Below the pieces are notes generated by a model. That model did no database searches, was not told where the DNA came from, and saw only the letters and a list, made by a program, of their open reading frames with translations. Of a DNA stretch of 64,000 bases, positions 47,001 through 58,861 are shown piece by piece. The translations under genes were made by a program, and so were the position numbers. Every line of letters begins with the position of its first letter. Positions within the stretch are counted from its first letter, which is position 1. Source of the stretch: Oehlia diaphana (Eukaryota > Glomeromycota > Glomeromycetes > Glomerales > Glomeraceae); the NCBI GenBank assembly GCA_003833135.1, contig QZLH01000369.1, positions 16,109 to 80,108 on the forward strand, written 5' to 3'.

Positions 47001-47091
47001 CAAAAGAAAAACGATTATTTAAAGGAAAGGACTTTACAAACGGATAAAAAATTACAAAAATTTTTTTTAAAAAAAAATAATATTTTCCGAT
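44080..47091. other. 3-kb intergenic region
   Basis: No supported gene. Contains an ATCGATT-rich repeat (45188-45245), a perfect 16-nt palindrome TACAGTATATACTGTA (46258-46273) and tandem AAATCACRCG motifs near 44346-44371. Confidence 0.5.
45188..45245. repeat. ATCGATT-rich dispersed repeat, copy 1
   Basis: Contains AATCGGTTCTCGATAATCG and TTTTCGATTAATCGATTC. The latter reappears reverse-complemented at 59910-59988. Confidence 0.6.
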
Positions 47092-48011
47092 ATGAATTTT
47101 TTTGCAAAACTTGGCGTTTGTTTCTTAGCAATAATTTTACTTATCTTATCCTTCGCTAGTCTAGCTTCTTTTTCACTAGGTGAGTACTCATTGATAAAAC
47201 GTTTCTTTTCAGCGGAAAAAAATATCTATTTGATCGGTATGGTTCGATAAAATATTCATAATTTTTTTTTTTAAAAAAAAAAAATCAGAGGTTGCGAAAA
47301 TCGCCCTTTTTAACCAGACAAATGGCGAATTAAAACTACATCCTATGGATTATGTGTAAGTAATAAAATATATTATATGTATTTTATAATTTGAAATGAT
47401 TTATTTATTGAAGTTATCGATCTTATAAAAAACAGATATCTAACCGCGCTCGTCTTAGGCAGTAAGTTATTAATTTAAATAAAATAACATTTTTTGAAAT
47501 TTTAATAATTGTTTACTAATTTTTCGTAGTGAGTGGTTTCTACTGCTGTCATTCTACTAAAAGTGATGAAAATAATAATAATTATCATTATGGAATAAGG
47601 TATTTATATTAATTATATATTTTTGATCTAAAAAGCGATAAATATAATTAACCTACCTATTTGAATTATACTTATTTAAGTGGAACTCTAGTTTCCTTAG
47701 CAATCATGAGTAAGTTAATATGACAGTTATTTATATGTATACAGTATCTTGATCTTGGTAATTTATTAACTTAATTTTTTTTTTTAGTTTTATATACTAT
47801 TTTTACAAAAGATGAAATGGGAGATATTCCATTTTTTTGTCCTGCAAATTATCCTTATACATCACCTTTAATTCGTACCGCATGTCAAGTAAGAGCAGCA
47901 AATATATTAATAATGTGGATATCTCCTGCTGTAGCGTTCTTTTTGGTTATTGCTGCACTCATAATTTCTTTTTGTTGTTGTGCTGGTAAAGACAACTGTT
48001 GCATTGCATAG
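47092..48011 (+). CDS. small multi-exon membrane protein, copy E of the four-TM family
   Basis: The exons are 47092-47179, 47289-47355, 47436-47461, 47530-47599, 47681-47709 and 47788-48011, giving 167 residues. Intron phases 1, 2, 1, 2, 1 match copies B-D. Helix 1 (CFLAIILLILSFASLASF) is in exon 1. Exon 4 has GFYCCHS followed by an N/D-rich loop. Exon 6 carries the clearest family signature: FTKDEMGDIPFFCP, NYPYTSPLIRTACQVRAAN and IMWI, then helix 4. It ends in a cysteine cluster (FCCCAGKDNCC), which could be palmitoylated. It is 41 kb from the cluster at 0-6.5 kb. Function unknown. Confidence 0.78.
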
Positions 48012-50988
48012 TAGTATAATCTTATAGGAGTATTTCATTTCATATTTTTCTAATTTTTGCTTGAAACCTTTTTTCATTATTATCATGTATATATATACCT
48101 GTATATTTTGATTTTGATACAATCAATATTGATCAATTTATAAAATTATAATAAAAAAATACTTTAGAATTTTAATAAGTAAAATAACAACACGTTGATC
48201 GTTTGTGATTAAAAAGTATTTGTTAGAGATGAATTACCAATTAATTATTAGCTGTTAGGTTACATATAAAATATGTGCAAACGTTTGATGTTTTTTTTTT
48301 CTTCAAAATTTCAAAATTCGTAAACCAAGTTTTTTTTTATTTGTCATAAAACTTGAACATTCTTTTATACTTGTTCTTTATCTCTAATTATTAATAATAA
48401 TAATTTCATATACGGATTAATGTGTAAAAAGAATCTTTAAAAATAAGTTACATAACCGCTAATATGAATATTCTTGTTTGATTTCGGCTTCAAAATGGAA
48501 ATTTGTTAATAATGTTTAAACTATATTCTGCGTAATTGTTTCTGAAGTAGTGACGTACATAACGTACGTACTATTTCATAAAAAAAAACAAGTGATAAAT
48601 TTTAAATTATTAACAAATTAGATTTAGAAAAGAATGCGCCGGCAAATAAAAATTTCAAGATTTGATCCCAGAAATATCTGCCTCGAATATTTTATTTCAA
48701 TGAAATTTTTCTTTCGAATTCTTGCTCGTATTATTGCTCTTCGTTTTACGCGAAATCTTATTCATGAATTATTATAGCTTAATTATCAATTTATTTATCG
48801 ATTAATGGATATTTTTTTGTGTAATTTAGCAATGGAAATTTGACGTATATGCATTATGCATTGCATTTATCCTTTACCATTACAAGCTAAAATTCAAATT
48901 CATAACCCATTTATTCCATACTTGAACCCGCAATATGTAAACCAACAATGATTTTAATTCAATTACAAATATTCTTTATTTCCATAGATGAAAAGTTGAG
49001 TAAAAAAATTTGTGTAACATTTTTATATAAATGTCACATATAATTCTATAGGTGTTTTTACATTATTGGGTCCCCGATAAGCCATATAGACCTCCGAGTT
49101 TCTACCACTAATCATACTACACGACCAGTACAGAACGGACTCATTTGCCGAGAGGTACCAATCATGCCATATGCCTACCCAAATCCTTCATATAATTCTA
49201 TTAATACCCAGGTCTGTCCTAAGAATATACTCTAAAGTCTATTTCATTACTATTTCTTGATAATCTGATATGGTAATTATTTGTTTATACAAGAATGAAT
49301 CATCTTTTTGTCTTCTAATATAGTATCAACTTGCTACTAACATTCTATTATATACCCTTCTTAACTCCCTATGTCAATTATGAATAGGCAGATATTAAAT
49401 AATGTAAATACATTTTATTTAGATGATAACAAATTAATAAAAATAAAAATAATTACCTGTTGCATTCAAAATTGTCGGATATATCTTGAAAAAAAACATC
49501 CAACCAAATCAGTTGGAATTATGGATAATCGTCTTCTAGCCACTTTAAGAGCTTGCCATTTTAACATGAATAGAATGAATACATATTACATATGAATATT
49601 CTTACTACTTATAAGTAAGAAACTGTTTTTATTATTCCAATCCACGTGAAATATAATATGCAGGTTTATATATACTTTTTTCTTTACTAATTTTGGATCT
49701 AAAGAAGTAGTGAGAATTGTTCTACATTGGGAATGATTCGTGGTTGAGATTTCCGCATTCCTCACGTTATTCCTTTTTTTACCCTAATTCCTTTAATCCT
49801 AATCTTCTTTCCCTTACCCTATCCTAATTTTATATCGGCATATTTAGGACCTTTGGCATTAATTATATATCAGATGTTTCTATTCCTTAAATATATCTTC
49901 CCTGTCTTGATTCCAATGACAGCATGAGCTTTTAATTTCGTCAATCATCCAGCATTTTCCTTTAAAATCTTCATATAACTTGACAAATCCATAAATTATC
50001 TCTCTTCATAAGGCTGAAACCAGTCCTGGTTCAGCATTAGGCCAAGATTTAAATCGGCAACTTCCGGTCAAAAGAAATTAGGTGAATCAATTTAAGATAA
50101 TCCTTTGAATGTTTTCAATACTCGACCGTCGGATAAGACTTTCTGAAGTTGTGAACGGTCGATCTAATATCGCAAGTCGCAACTTTGAGGTAGTTCTATT
50201 TATAAACAATAAAATAAAGCATATGAAAATCAACGTTAAATAAAATCAAAATTTCAATTTTGATTTTATAAGGTCATCATGACCTATTATATAACCCTTA
50301 TATTAGTCATAGTATTTCACCTTATTTCTTTAAAATTAAGGATCAAAATAAATATCATTACTTTTTAATTTGATAAATGACTTACTTTAAACTTGTTATT
50401 TTACATATTAATATAAAGATTTCATTGTCAATAAACCATTAAGCTCTTCTTCAATATTAATTTCCATATGAGATTTATTCATAAGTGTTTTCATCTTTTA
50501 AACAAATTCACCCGCCCACTTTTTTGGTCGGAATAATAGTGACTTCCCATAGGTTATTATAAAAATATTTTTTTTAAAAAAAAAATTGAGTAGCCCTAAC
50601 TGTGCTATTATTGTTATTTTCAAAATGGTTGAAATTCTACATAGAGAGAGTAAGAAAGAAATACACGTGTGTAAAAAATTTTACCAAAAAAATATGTATC
50701 AATACTTAAAGGTAATTAATATCAAAATATGTAAAAAAATAACTTGTAAATTTAAATATTAAAATAACTATATATAAAAAGTATTATTGTACTTATATAA
50801 AATTTATCGCCAATCAGATCAAGACATCAAGCATGATTAGATAAGCCAATTAACTTATGACGTTTCTATTGTTTATATTATTTATACTTAATGTTTATTT
50901 TAATATTTATTCATTTTACCTTTGAGAACTCCTTTGAGTTGAGACTTCAGATTAAATTCTCGTTTATATTTAAATTTTAATACGGAAA
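48012..50988. other. 3-kb intergenic region
   Basis: No supported gene or structured repeat. The open frame at 49371-49595 has no recognisable features. Confidence 0.5.
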
Positions 50989-51824
50989 ATGGATTTGAAA
51001 GAGAAGGGTATGTCATATAAACTTAATTTGTTGAGTCTATGTTGTTGTTGTTATAAATTAAATAAGAATATTTTATCACTTTTTTTTCTTCTTTTTTTTT
51101 AGTTTTGAGTGACGAAGAAAATGAAGAATCTATCTTAAGCACATCTCAATATTCGGATGATGATTCTACTTTACCATTTAGTACAGATTCTGAAGAAGAA
51201 AAGGATTATTTAAAAAGGTTCGAGCAAAAGAATATACCTTCATCAAAATTTACTTGTATCAAACGAAAATACTTAAAATTTAATCCTGGATCAAAAGAGT
51301 TGATGATAGAAAGATCATTGCAAGAAAGAAAAATTGTAAAGATCGGTGAAGTATGGTTTTCTCATCCTATGTATGATGATCGGTCATCACCAGGAGAATC
51401 TTCTTCAGATGATGAACGAAGTGTGAACAATAAAAATATCTCTTATAAAGTATGTGATAAAAGATTCAGGTTGTAATGATGAGGGTGTATCGTCATTATC
51501 AATTTTAAAACTGAAGAGAGCGAAGATAATACGATAAACGAGAATAACGTAAAATCTATTTTTATTATACAGCAGAATCATTGTGAATCCCTTTCAAATA
51601 TTATGGATTTAATAGTAGGAACATCCGAAGAGTCAGAACAATTTGATGAATTATATCAAGCGAAAGAAGCTATGGAAATAGATTCTAAATCTTCATGGAA
51701 TATTGTAAAAACATCCGATGAAGAATCAGATCAAATCGATGAACTTCATCAAGAGATTGAAGGTAGTAATAAAAAGGAGTTTCTAAATGATAGGGAAAGG
51801 TTATTACTTATTAATATGATTTGA
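50989..51824 (+). CDS. acidic disordered protein, with a frame change
   Basis: A 19-bp first exon (50989-51007, MDLKEK) splices by GTATGT...TTTTAG to 51103, giving VLSDEENEESILSTSQ and SDDDSTLPFSTDSEEEKD and ending at a TAA at 51474-51476. A second frame is open from about 51480. It contains TEESEDNTINENNVKS, then EESEQFDELYQ and EESDQIDELHQ, two copies of one acidic motif, and ends at 51824. The two frames have the same composition, so one gene with a single frame change or an unrecognised small intron is likely. S/D/E-rich and probably disordered. There is no named domain. A nuclear or scaffold role cannot be claimed. Confidence 0.5.
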
Positions 51825-52639
51825 TTTGGACTTTATTGTAAGAAAAAAATAATGAAAAAAATTAGTTCTGATGAAAAATTAGAAGCTCAGAGTCCATATA
51901 TACCCAATGAAAAAATATTAGGATATTATTACTATTATTAGTAACATTTAGTACTTCAAATTCTTGTCATCCTAATGAATTAATTAGATCATTTAAACGA
52001 GAATTGAATTATTATTACAAAATAATAAATTACTTAAACGTTCTATTTGTGCACGATTTAAAATAGGAGTGATATAATTCGCAAGAAAATTTTAAATGTG
52101 TCTAATCAGCCTAGATATTTTTTAGTATTGGTTAAATGTCAAATAATAGAATACATTTTTATTTGTTTTTAATAGTTTATGTAATTTATTGATCTTCTCT
52201 CTTGTCATAATAAACTAATTCTTGGTGGCAGACTTAGAGAAGAACTACGTCTTACGATACACGATACACGATATACACGTGAATGATAGAATTTTAGGTC
52301 AAAATTTTTTAGTGTCTTGTAACTCTAGTTGGATATGATCGTTTGATAACAAAGACTATTAGAATGTAACATTGTATCAAACGAAATCTGTACGTAAAAT
52401 GACATTATGTGTGTCTATTTTTTTCCCGCTTCTATATAATATAAAAACGTTAATTCACGCATATATATTAAACTTTAAAAATTGTCCAAAAATTTTTTAA
52501 AATTTATTACAGAATTTTTTCAAAATTGTGTTCTCCTTTACGAAGAATAAAAACAAAACCATAAGTTAACATTCATTTGAATCCTATGATGCGTTAAAAT
52601 CTTACACTCCACGATCCTATTTCTAAGGCAAAATAATTA
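51825..52639. other. intergenic
   Basis: AT-rich, with ACGATACACGATA short repeats near 52254-52280. No gene. Confidence 0.5.
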
Positions 52640-52725
52640 TATTATTAATGAGGATCCCTAATTCCCTATCAAAAGATTTTTAAAGGATCCTTAAGGATCC
52701 TAAATTTACCATTAAGGAATCCTTG
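52640..52725. repeat. AAGGATCC-rich repeat, copy 1
   Basis: Several GGATCC, AAGGATCCTTAAGGATCC and AAGGAATCC motifs. The same motif recurs at 53980-54115, flanking the micro-exon array. Confidence 0.6.
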
Positions 52726-52739
52726 TTATCGTTATCCAT

Positions 52740-53640
52740 TTTTCCAATCTTCTGTCTTTGCTAGACACGCGTCCTGTAATGTCCAGAAAGACCTGAAAAA
52801 TCGCCTAAAAAATGAAACAAAATGAACAGTTAGTTAATATAAAAAAAAAATGAGAATTTTTTTTACTAACCAACATATATTCCAAGTCCCTGAATACTAC
52901 AAATAAAAGAAAAAGAAATTTTGATACGAAGCTTAACCAAATTCCCGAACTCACCTTCTTCGGGACTTCCACCTTTGGAGAAACTGGAGTTGGATTAGAC
53001 CTTGAGTTAGTACTCTCCAATATTATGGTAACATCATCCAATTCGTCTTAAAAAAATCATATAGACTTCACCGATATCATAGATCTGTCTAAAAAGAAAG
53101 AAAAAATAACGAAATGTTAATAAACGTCTCGTTAAAATAAATAAGAAAAAAAAATTTTTTTCCCACCAAATTTTCACGCGTCCAAATACAATTTAATTTT
53201 ATTGACCATCATCTTTTTCTTACTTTCAGTAAACATCAATGGCATTCTTGATTGTGAAATCGACTCAGCCTGATGCTTCTACGAACTGGATAAAAAAAGA
53301 ATAAAGGAAACGTTAATGAACATTTCCTAAATAAATCAATAAACTTAAGTTTCGCACGAAAATGTTGCAAAACTTACCAAATCCCAAGTCGAATACTGGA
53401 AAACGTTTCTACTAAAAAAAACAAAAAAAATTAAATTTATTTTAGTTTCACAACGAAATGAAACATTGTGAAACTTACTATTTCATTTCAAAATTTTCAA
53501 GCCGAATACATTTGAAAAAAGAGAAACGTTAGATAACGTTTCTTATAAAAAAGAACAGTAGATAAAATTAAGTTTCATGAATTTGGAACCTATTAAAAAA
53601 AAGTGAAACTTACCCGCCATTTTATTATATTTACAAGTAA
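52740..53640 (-). other. array of micro-exon-like units with stem-loop spacers (array 1)
   Basis: On the minus strand, short segments of 25-90 bp are bounded by TTTTTTAG or TCCAG on the left and GTAAG or GTGAG on the right. Spacers are 60-120 bp. Examples are the 34-bp unit ending GACTTGGGATTTG before GTAAGTTTTG, and the segment containing GATGATGTTACCATAATAT before GTGAGTTCGGG. Spacers contain stem-loops: 53108-53133, 53305-53328, 53346-53376, 53444-53475 and 53522-53543. Two of these include the donor-like GTAAG. Some segments contain stops, so the unit may be a decayed gene or a repeat. It is homologous in layout to 60120-60970. Confidence 0.5.
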
Positions 53641-53979
53641 AATATATTTATAGTTTTAACAGTCGATAGAAGTTGAAATATAGAAATTTCCATTGGCGTC
53701 ATGGAAAAACTTATCGTATGCATGGAATTTAAGAATTTTCCATAGTACTATCTCTAAAGTCTGTCCAAATCACCCAAACCTAAAGGGAGAGGGAAGAGCG
53801 GGAAAGGCGAAAGAAGAGAAAGGAGAAAGGAAGGGCGAAAGAAGAAAAAAAAATTTTTTTACTATATACTGCGGCTAGCCGGCTGCACCTTGTGATACAC
53901 ATGATACAATTGATACATGTGATATAACACGGCACCTACTAGTTCATATGGAATAATAAAGATCTAGATTTACTTAAAG

Positions 53980-54115
53980 ATTTTTTATATAGAATCTATA
54001 AATTTATAGATTCCTTAAGGATATTTACAAGTGAATAAGGATTTTTAAAGAATCCTTAAAATTACAGATCCTTAAGGATTCCGAAGCAATTTATGGAATC
54101 CTTAAGGATCTATGT
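53980..54115. repeat. AAGGATTCC-rich repeat, copy 2
   Basis: Repeated TTCCTTAAGGAT and AAGGATCC or AATCCTTAAGGATC motifs, many palindromic around CTTAAG. Confidence 0.65.
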
Positions 54116-54315
54116 TCCAAAAAATTTACTGATGTTCTCAAAAAAAAAAAACCAATTCTACCTTTTGCCTTATGTCGATCGGGCGGCTAAAAGAAACGAC
54201 GGAGAAGGGCTGAAGACCTCGATTAGCCACTGAACAAGGTATTTACATCTTTTTGTTCCGTTTACTAAGAGGGTTATTGCACTTTTTTTCACTCATTTCT
54301 GACTTACAGGTACAT

Positions 54316-54576
54316 TTACTTGATGTGTTCGAAGGTGCTTTTCACGCTTGAAGTTAATTTGTATTTTTTGGAACATTCTTTACATACATTATAGCCTTGT
54401 GCGTAAAACTGGATCCTTGTCAAAATATATCCATACGCTACTATTGCTTCCTGAAAAATCCGTTGAGGTGCTAGCTCCTGAAACCTGACACCTCCATTGT
54501 CTTCTTCAAGTTGATTTGGATCAAATTCTTCACTGCTTAACGTATTTTCGGATAAGGCTCCTTCGTGTTCCTCCAT
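54316..54576 (-). CDS. acidic N-terminus plus BED-like zinc-finger exon
   Basis: Minus-strand frame of 86 residues from ATG 54576: an acidic start (MEEHEGALSENTLSSEEFD), a middle helix, then NVCKECSKKYKLTSSV and STFEHIK. C-x2-C followed about 20 residues later by H is compatible with a BED finger, whose last ligand would be in the next exon. A GTAAATG donor directly after FEHI could splice onward. BED fingers are the DNA-binding part of hAT transposases and domesticated derivatives. No transposase core follows nearby. Confidence 0.4.
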   Translation of the reverse strand: MEEHEGALSENTLSSEEFDPNQLEEDNGGVRFQELAPQRIFQEAIVAYGYILTRIQFYAQGYNVCKECSKKYKLTSSVKSTFEHIK

Positions 54577-55432
54577 TTCAATAGAAAAGAAGTGAATTTT
54601 TTGAATTTTTCTTGATTATCGATATTTAATATTTTTTCGCATTCTCATTATTTCTACTTTAGGCAGATTATCATACCACTATTATGACGTTTGAGATAAC
54701 AATTATTTAAGTTTTCATGTGGAATTCAACTGTATTTATTTAATTAAATTTATTATAGAAAGATTGACAATTTGGAATATGTCAGAACACAAATATATCG
54801 CAAATTTATTATAGCAATGAATTCTATTTTAGGCAGATTGTCATATTTTTATTTGCTGCAAAAGAATATAGTTAAACGGTAGCATGATATATTGACGAAG
54901 TATTAATTTAGTATAGAAATTTTATTATTTGGTAAAATAAGACGAACAGAACCGGTTTCAAACCGACTTACAGAGTCGACTCTTTATAGAACCTTCGTTC
55001 CATTCGCGCTGCTCGGTTCGGCTCAAAAATAGTTCTAAGTCGTTTCATTTCCATCCCTAACTGTACATCATAATAGGACATAATGTCTTCGCAAAACTAC
55101 GATTAGAAGAATGATTTAGCTTCCTTACTTCCTTATTATAAAATTCCTGCCTATTCAACAACTCTACCAATTGTGTTCAAACAATTTTTCGATATAATGA
55201 ATCCTCCGGTTCAATGAAAAAATATCGCAAATTTTATAAGTTTGATATAACGATTTTTATTTATACTGTACTGTACATATATAAAGATAAAATCTTTAAA
55301 AATCGCTTTATTGACTGTATGCAACCATTTTTATTAATTCTTTAGTTAATAGTTTCATAAATTGTGGAAGACAACTTTTCTTTCTGAAATAATACTTTTG
55401 TAATATTTTTTTGGATTCCTTTTATCACTAGG

Positions 55433-55560
55433 CCCTGTAAAAAAAGTCGAAAATTCCACCTTTTTTCTGTAAGAATTATTTTCATTTTCCGTGAATGGAT
55501 CCGTGAAAGGCTCATTTTTACGGAGTTTTTACAGAAGTAACGGATAAAATTTTTTATAGA
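55433..55560 (+). repeat. dispersed repeat, copy 2 (related to 11168-11285)
   Basis: It starts CCCTGTAAAAAAAGTCG, continues TTCCACCTTTTTTCTGTAA and TTTTCCGTGAATGGATCC in the same order as copy 1, then TTTACGGAGTTTTTACAG, a partial inverted return of its start. Confidence 0.6.
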
Positions 55561-56588
55561 GAGGACTCCTGCTTCTATCTAAGTGTTCCTTCTTTTCTAG
55601 CTCTGGTCCTTAGATGTCTTGGAAAGCAATCATGCAATATGCGCATGTATATATTTGGAATTTTTCCTTGGATTCAGCATCTTTCATTCTTAGTCAATTT
55701 AACTTGCTTACTACTAACGCATTAGATTTAAGTGCAGCATGATTAGAACTATTACCAGAAGCAAATGATCCAATATAATTTGAAAACATCGGCCAAAAAA
55801 ATTTAAATCATCTTCACTTTTACTTCCAATAAATTTGACTGGGTTGAAAATTAACGCGCTCTTTTTCGTATATGATGATTAAAAACTAGTTTATTAAAGT
55901 TCTTCCATAGTAATGGATTTTTATCTTAATAACAGATATCTAAAGTACAATTTAATTTGTATATAGTGAATCTATCACTATATGATATAAATTGGTATAA
56001 GTGGTTAGTCAGAGGAAAAAGGTTGTTATAATACAAAATTGAATTCTGACTGTATGGAAACGTACTTATACACAAATTCTACTTTAATCGCGATAATACT
56101 GTGTAAAATGATGAGTCAATAGAATGGAATAAGGCATAGTAATTGCTATCAAATTGTTATTAGATTTAAAGAAAATTAAAATGTCACAGAAAATTTATTT
56201 TGTAAATATTAAAGATGACAAATTTTATTTAATTATAAAATTTTAATTTTTTTTAAAAAAAGTTCGTTCTAAATCAAAGACTAAATATTACTAAGTGTAG
56301 ATAATTAAAACAAATAATATGAGTTTCATTCTAATTTTCTTTAATGTTTTCTTCCTTGAACGTGAGTTGTTTTTTTTTAAAAAAAAATATTGATAAGAAT
56401 TTCTTCGAGCTTATAAAATTATAGAACAAGGAAAATTTACTATTAGCTCCACACATTTTTTCAGGCCGGAATTACTATATATAATACAAAAAAGGTAATA
56501 AACTCTAGCTGGCGTTATTTATAAAAGGAAAGACCTACACGATAGTTTTATGTATGAGCTTACGCAGTTACGCTCACTTACGCATCAT

Positions 56589-56675
56589 GTGTACGATATT
56601 AACGTACGCACTGGCCGGAGTTAAGTTTAACGCTATCACGTGAAAGTGCATAACTCCTAAACTCTGGTAAGATGT
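56589..56675 (+). repeat. relative of the Tc1-type MITE at 43949
   Basis: Shares GTGTACGATATTAAYGTAC, then AACGCTATCACGTG and AAGTGCATAACTCCTAAACTC in the same order. The terminal GGGG/CCCC repeats are not intact here. It lies 160-250 bp upstream of the kinase start. Confidence 0.65.
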
Positions 56676-56834
56676 CCGTAATGTATAGCTCAAAGTCCTC
56701 TTTAAGGCAGTCGCATGTGACTCATGTGACTTGAACATATTTATACTCATTTAATTGCGTCGGAGTTATATGCTAATTTTTTAGCCTTTTTTTAACTGAA
56801 ATACAAATAAAAAATTTTGTAAAGAAATTTCGTC

Positions 56835-58861
56835 ATGAATGCCCATGCTTTTGTTGATAGAATAGTGATACTAGCTGATGATAATATCTACGACGATATA
56901 CATAAAAAATGTGAATTCGTAAGACAAAAGATTAATACCGATAATTCTCTTACAAAAAAAGTAAAAGCTGGAGCAATAAAAATTTTAAATGAAACTTATG
57001 ATCGAGATAAAGTTAATATTAATTCAGGAATAAAAAGAATCTGTGAAAGTTGTAAACAAGAATGTTTGGCTACATTTTATTGTGAATATTGTGTTCGAAA
57101 CCATTTAAAAGTAAAATTTTTGTATTGGACGTCTGGAAATAATGATATTGATATATTAATAAAGAAATGTCAAATGGAAACACTTATTCCATATAAGATA
57201 ATTGAATGGATTCCATACGAAAAACTTCGAAATATTAAATTTTTAACAAAAGGTGGATTCTCTGAAGTTTATACAGCAGATTGGATTGATGGAGAATATG
57301 ATGAATGGGTTTCTAATAAACAACAATTAAAAAGACATGGAAGGCACACTGTAATACTTAAAAACTTAGGTGATGTTAAAAGTGAAAATCGAAGATGGTT
57401 TGAAGAGGTTTGTAATCTAAATGTATTTAAAGAAGTAATAATTAAACGATTTTATGTTGATACATAATTTTAAAATTTTTTTTAGGCTAAATCACATTTA
57501 ATTATAAGTAATAAATGGCCATCTATTGTTAAATGTTATGGCTTAACACAAAATACATCAAATGGAAATTATATGCTTGTAATAAACAAAATGGATATGG
57601 ATTTAAGAAAATTTTTACAACAAAATCATAATCGACTTACATGGGAAAAAAGAATCATGATTACTTTTTATATAGTTGATGCACTTAATAGAATTCATGG
57701 AGAGAATGCAATTCATAGAGATTTGCATTCTAAGAATATATTATATAATAGCCATCGTCAAAAGTTTTACATTAGTGATCTTGGATTTTGTGGACCAGCA
57801 AATAGACCATTAGAAAGTGTATATGGAAATCTTCCTTATATAGCGCCTGAAGCTATTAATAGTAAAGGATATACTTTTAAATCTGATATTTACAGTATCG
57901 CAATGATTATCTCATCCGGGCAACCACCATTTATTAATTACGAACATAATTGCGATCTTGCAATGAATATAATTAATGGTATTAGACCAAAAATCGTACC
58001 TGGAACTCCTTTAGAATATAAAAATTTAATGGAACAATGTTGGGATGCTGATCCATTAAAAAGACCTAATATTAGGACTCTTTGGGGAGAAATAAAACGA
58101 ATAAATATTTTATATCAAAATACATCAAGTAAATTAATAGCAAATAATGAATCAAAAAGAATAAGTTGTTCAAATAGTGAGTTGTATAGTGCGAGTAAAT
58201 TTCATCAATTTGAAAATTTACCTGAACCAAGAAATGCAACAGAAGGTACTATTGTTAAATATGTTATTTAAAAATTTTTTGGTCTCATTAGTATATTAAT
58301 AGAATAATTTCTTTTTTAAACCAAATAATAATAGAAGAACAAGAAGGTATAATTAATAATTTCTATTTTGAAATATTTAATAGTAATAGTACTATCAATA
58401 TTCTATAGTATATCGAGTATTAAATAATTTTTTTTTTAATTTTTTACAGAATTTCACAGTACATATAATTTTGAAATTCCTGATAATAGTAAGTATTTCT
58501 TAAATTTAGGATAATAATATAATTTTAATTCCAATTTTTTTTTTGTTTTAGTCGAAGATTTTAATAAATCAAGTGGTCAAACTTTGAAAAGTATAATAAA
58601 TTTATTTCGCATTATATTAAAAAAAAAGGCTTCTTTAATAATTGAAATAGACAAACAAATAACAAATTTTTAATAATTTTAGATAGCTTCAAAGTTTTTA
58701 ACATTGACAAGCTACAGAGCATGGTATGCATGATTAATTAATTAAATTAGATATTCATTAGTTACAAGAATTTTAATTATAAACTTTTTTTAGATGTCCA
58801 AAATAACGAAAAAATAAAATTTAAAGAAGCGTCAGCTAATTTGATACCGATTGATAAATAA
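56835..58861 (+). CDS. protein kinase with N-terminal zinc-ribbon and short 3' exons
   Basis: The exons are 56835-57407, 57486-58245, 58335-58346 (12 bp), 58450-58488, 58552-58590, 58683-58723 and a last exon from 58794. N-terminal CESC...CEYC (residues about 75-92) forms a zinc ribbon. The kinase domain starts near residue 135: KGGFSEVYTADW (glycine loop), VILKNL (Lys), WFEEAKSHL (Glu), IHRDLHSKNIL (catalytic loop), ISDLGFCG (DFG position, as DLG) and YIAPEA. Helix F is shorter than usual: SDIYSIAMIISSGQPPF lacks about four residues including the W-E pair, so stability or activity may be altered. The downstream exons give NLPEPRNATEEEQE, then a tail with NFEIPDNIEDFNKSSGQ. The last exon can end at 58817 or, in another frame, at 58861. 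It belongs to a greatly expanded Glomeromycotina kinase family. Confidence 0.8.

Larger units (their letters stand above)
54577..56834. other. intergenic with dispersed repeats
   Basis: Contains the second copy of the CCCTGTAAAAAAAGTC repeat (55433-55560) and the MITE relative (56589-56675). No gene. Confidence 0.5.
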
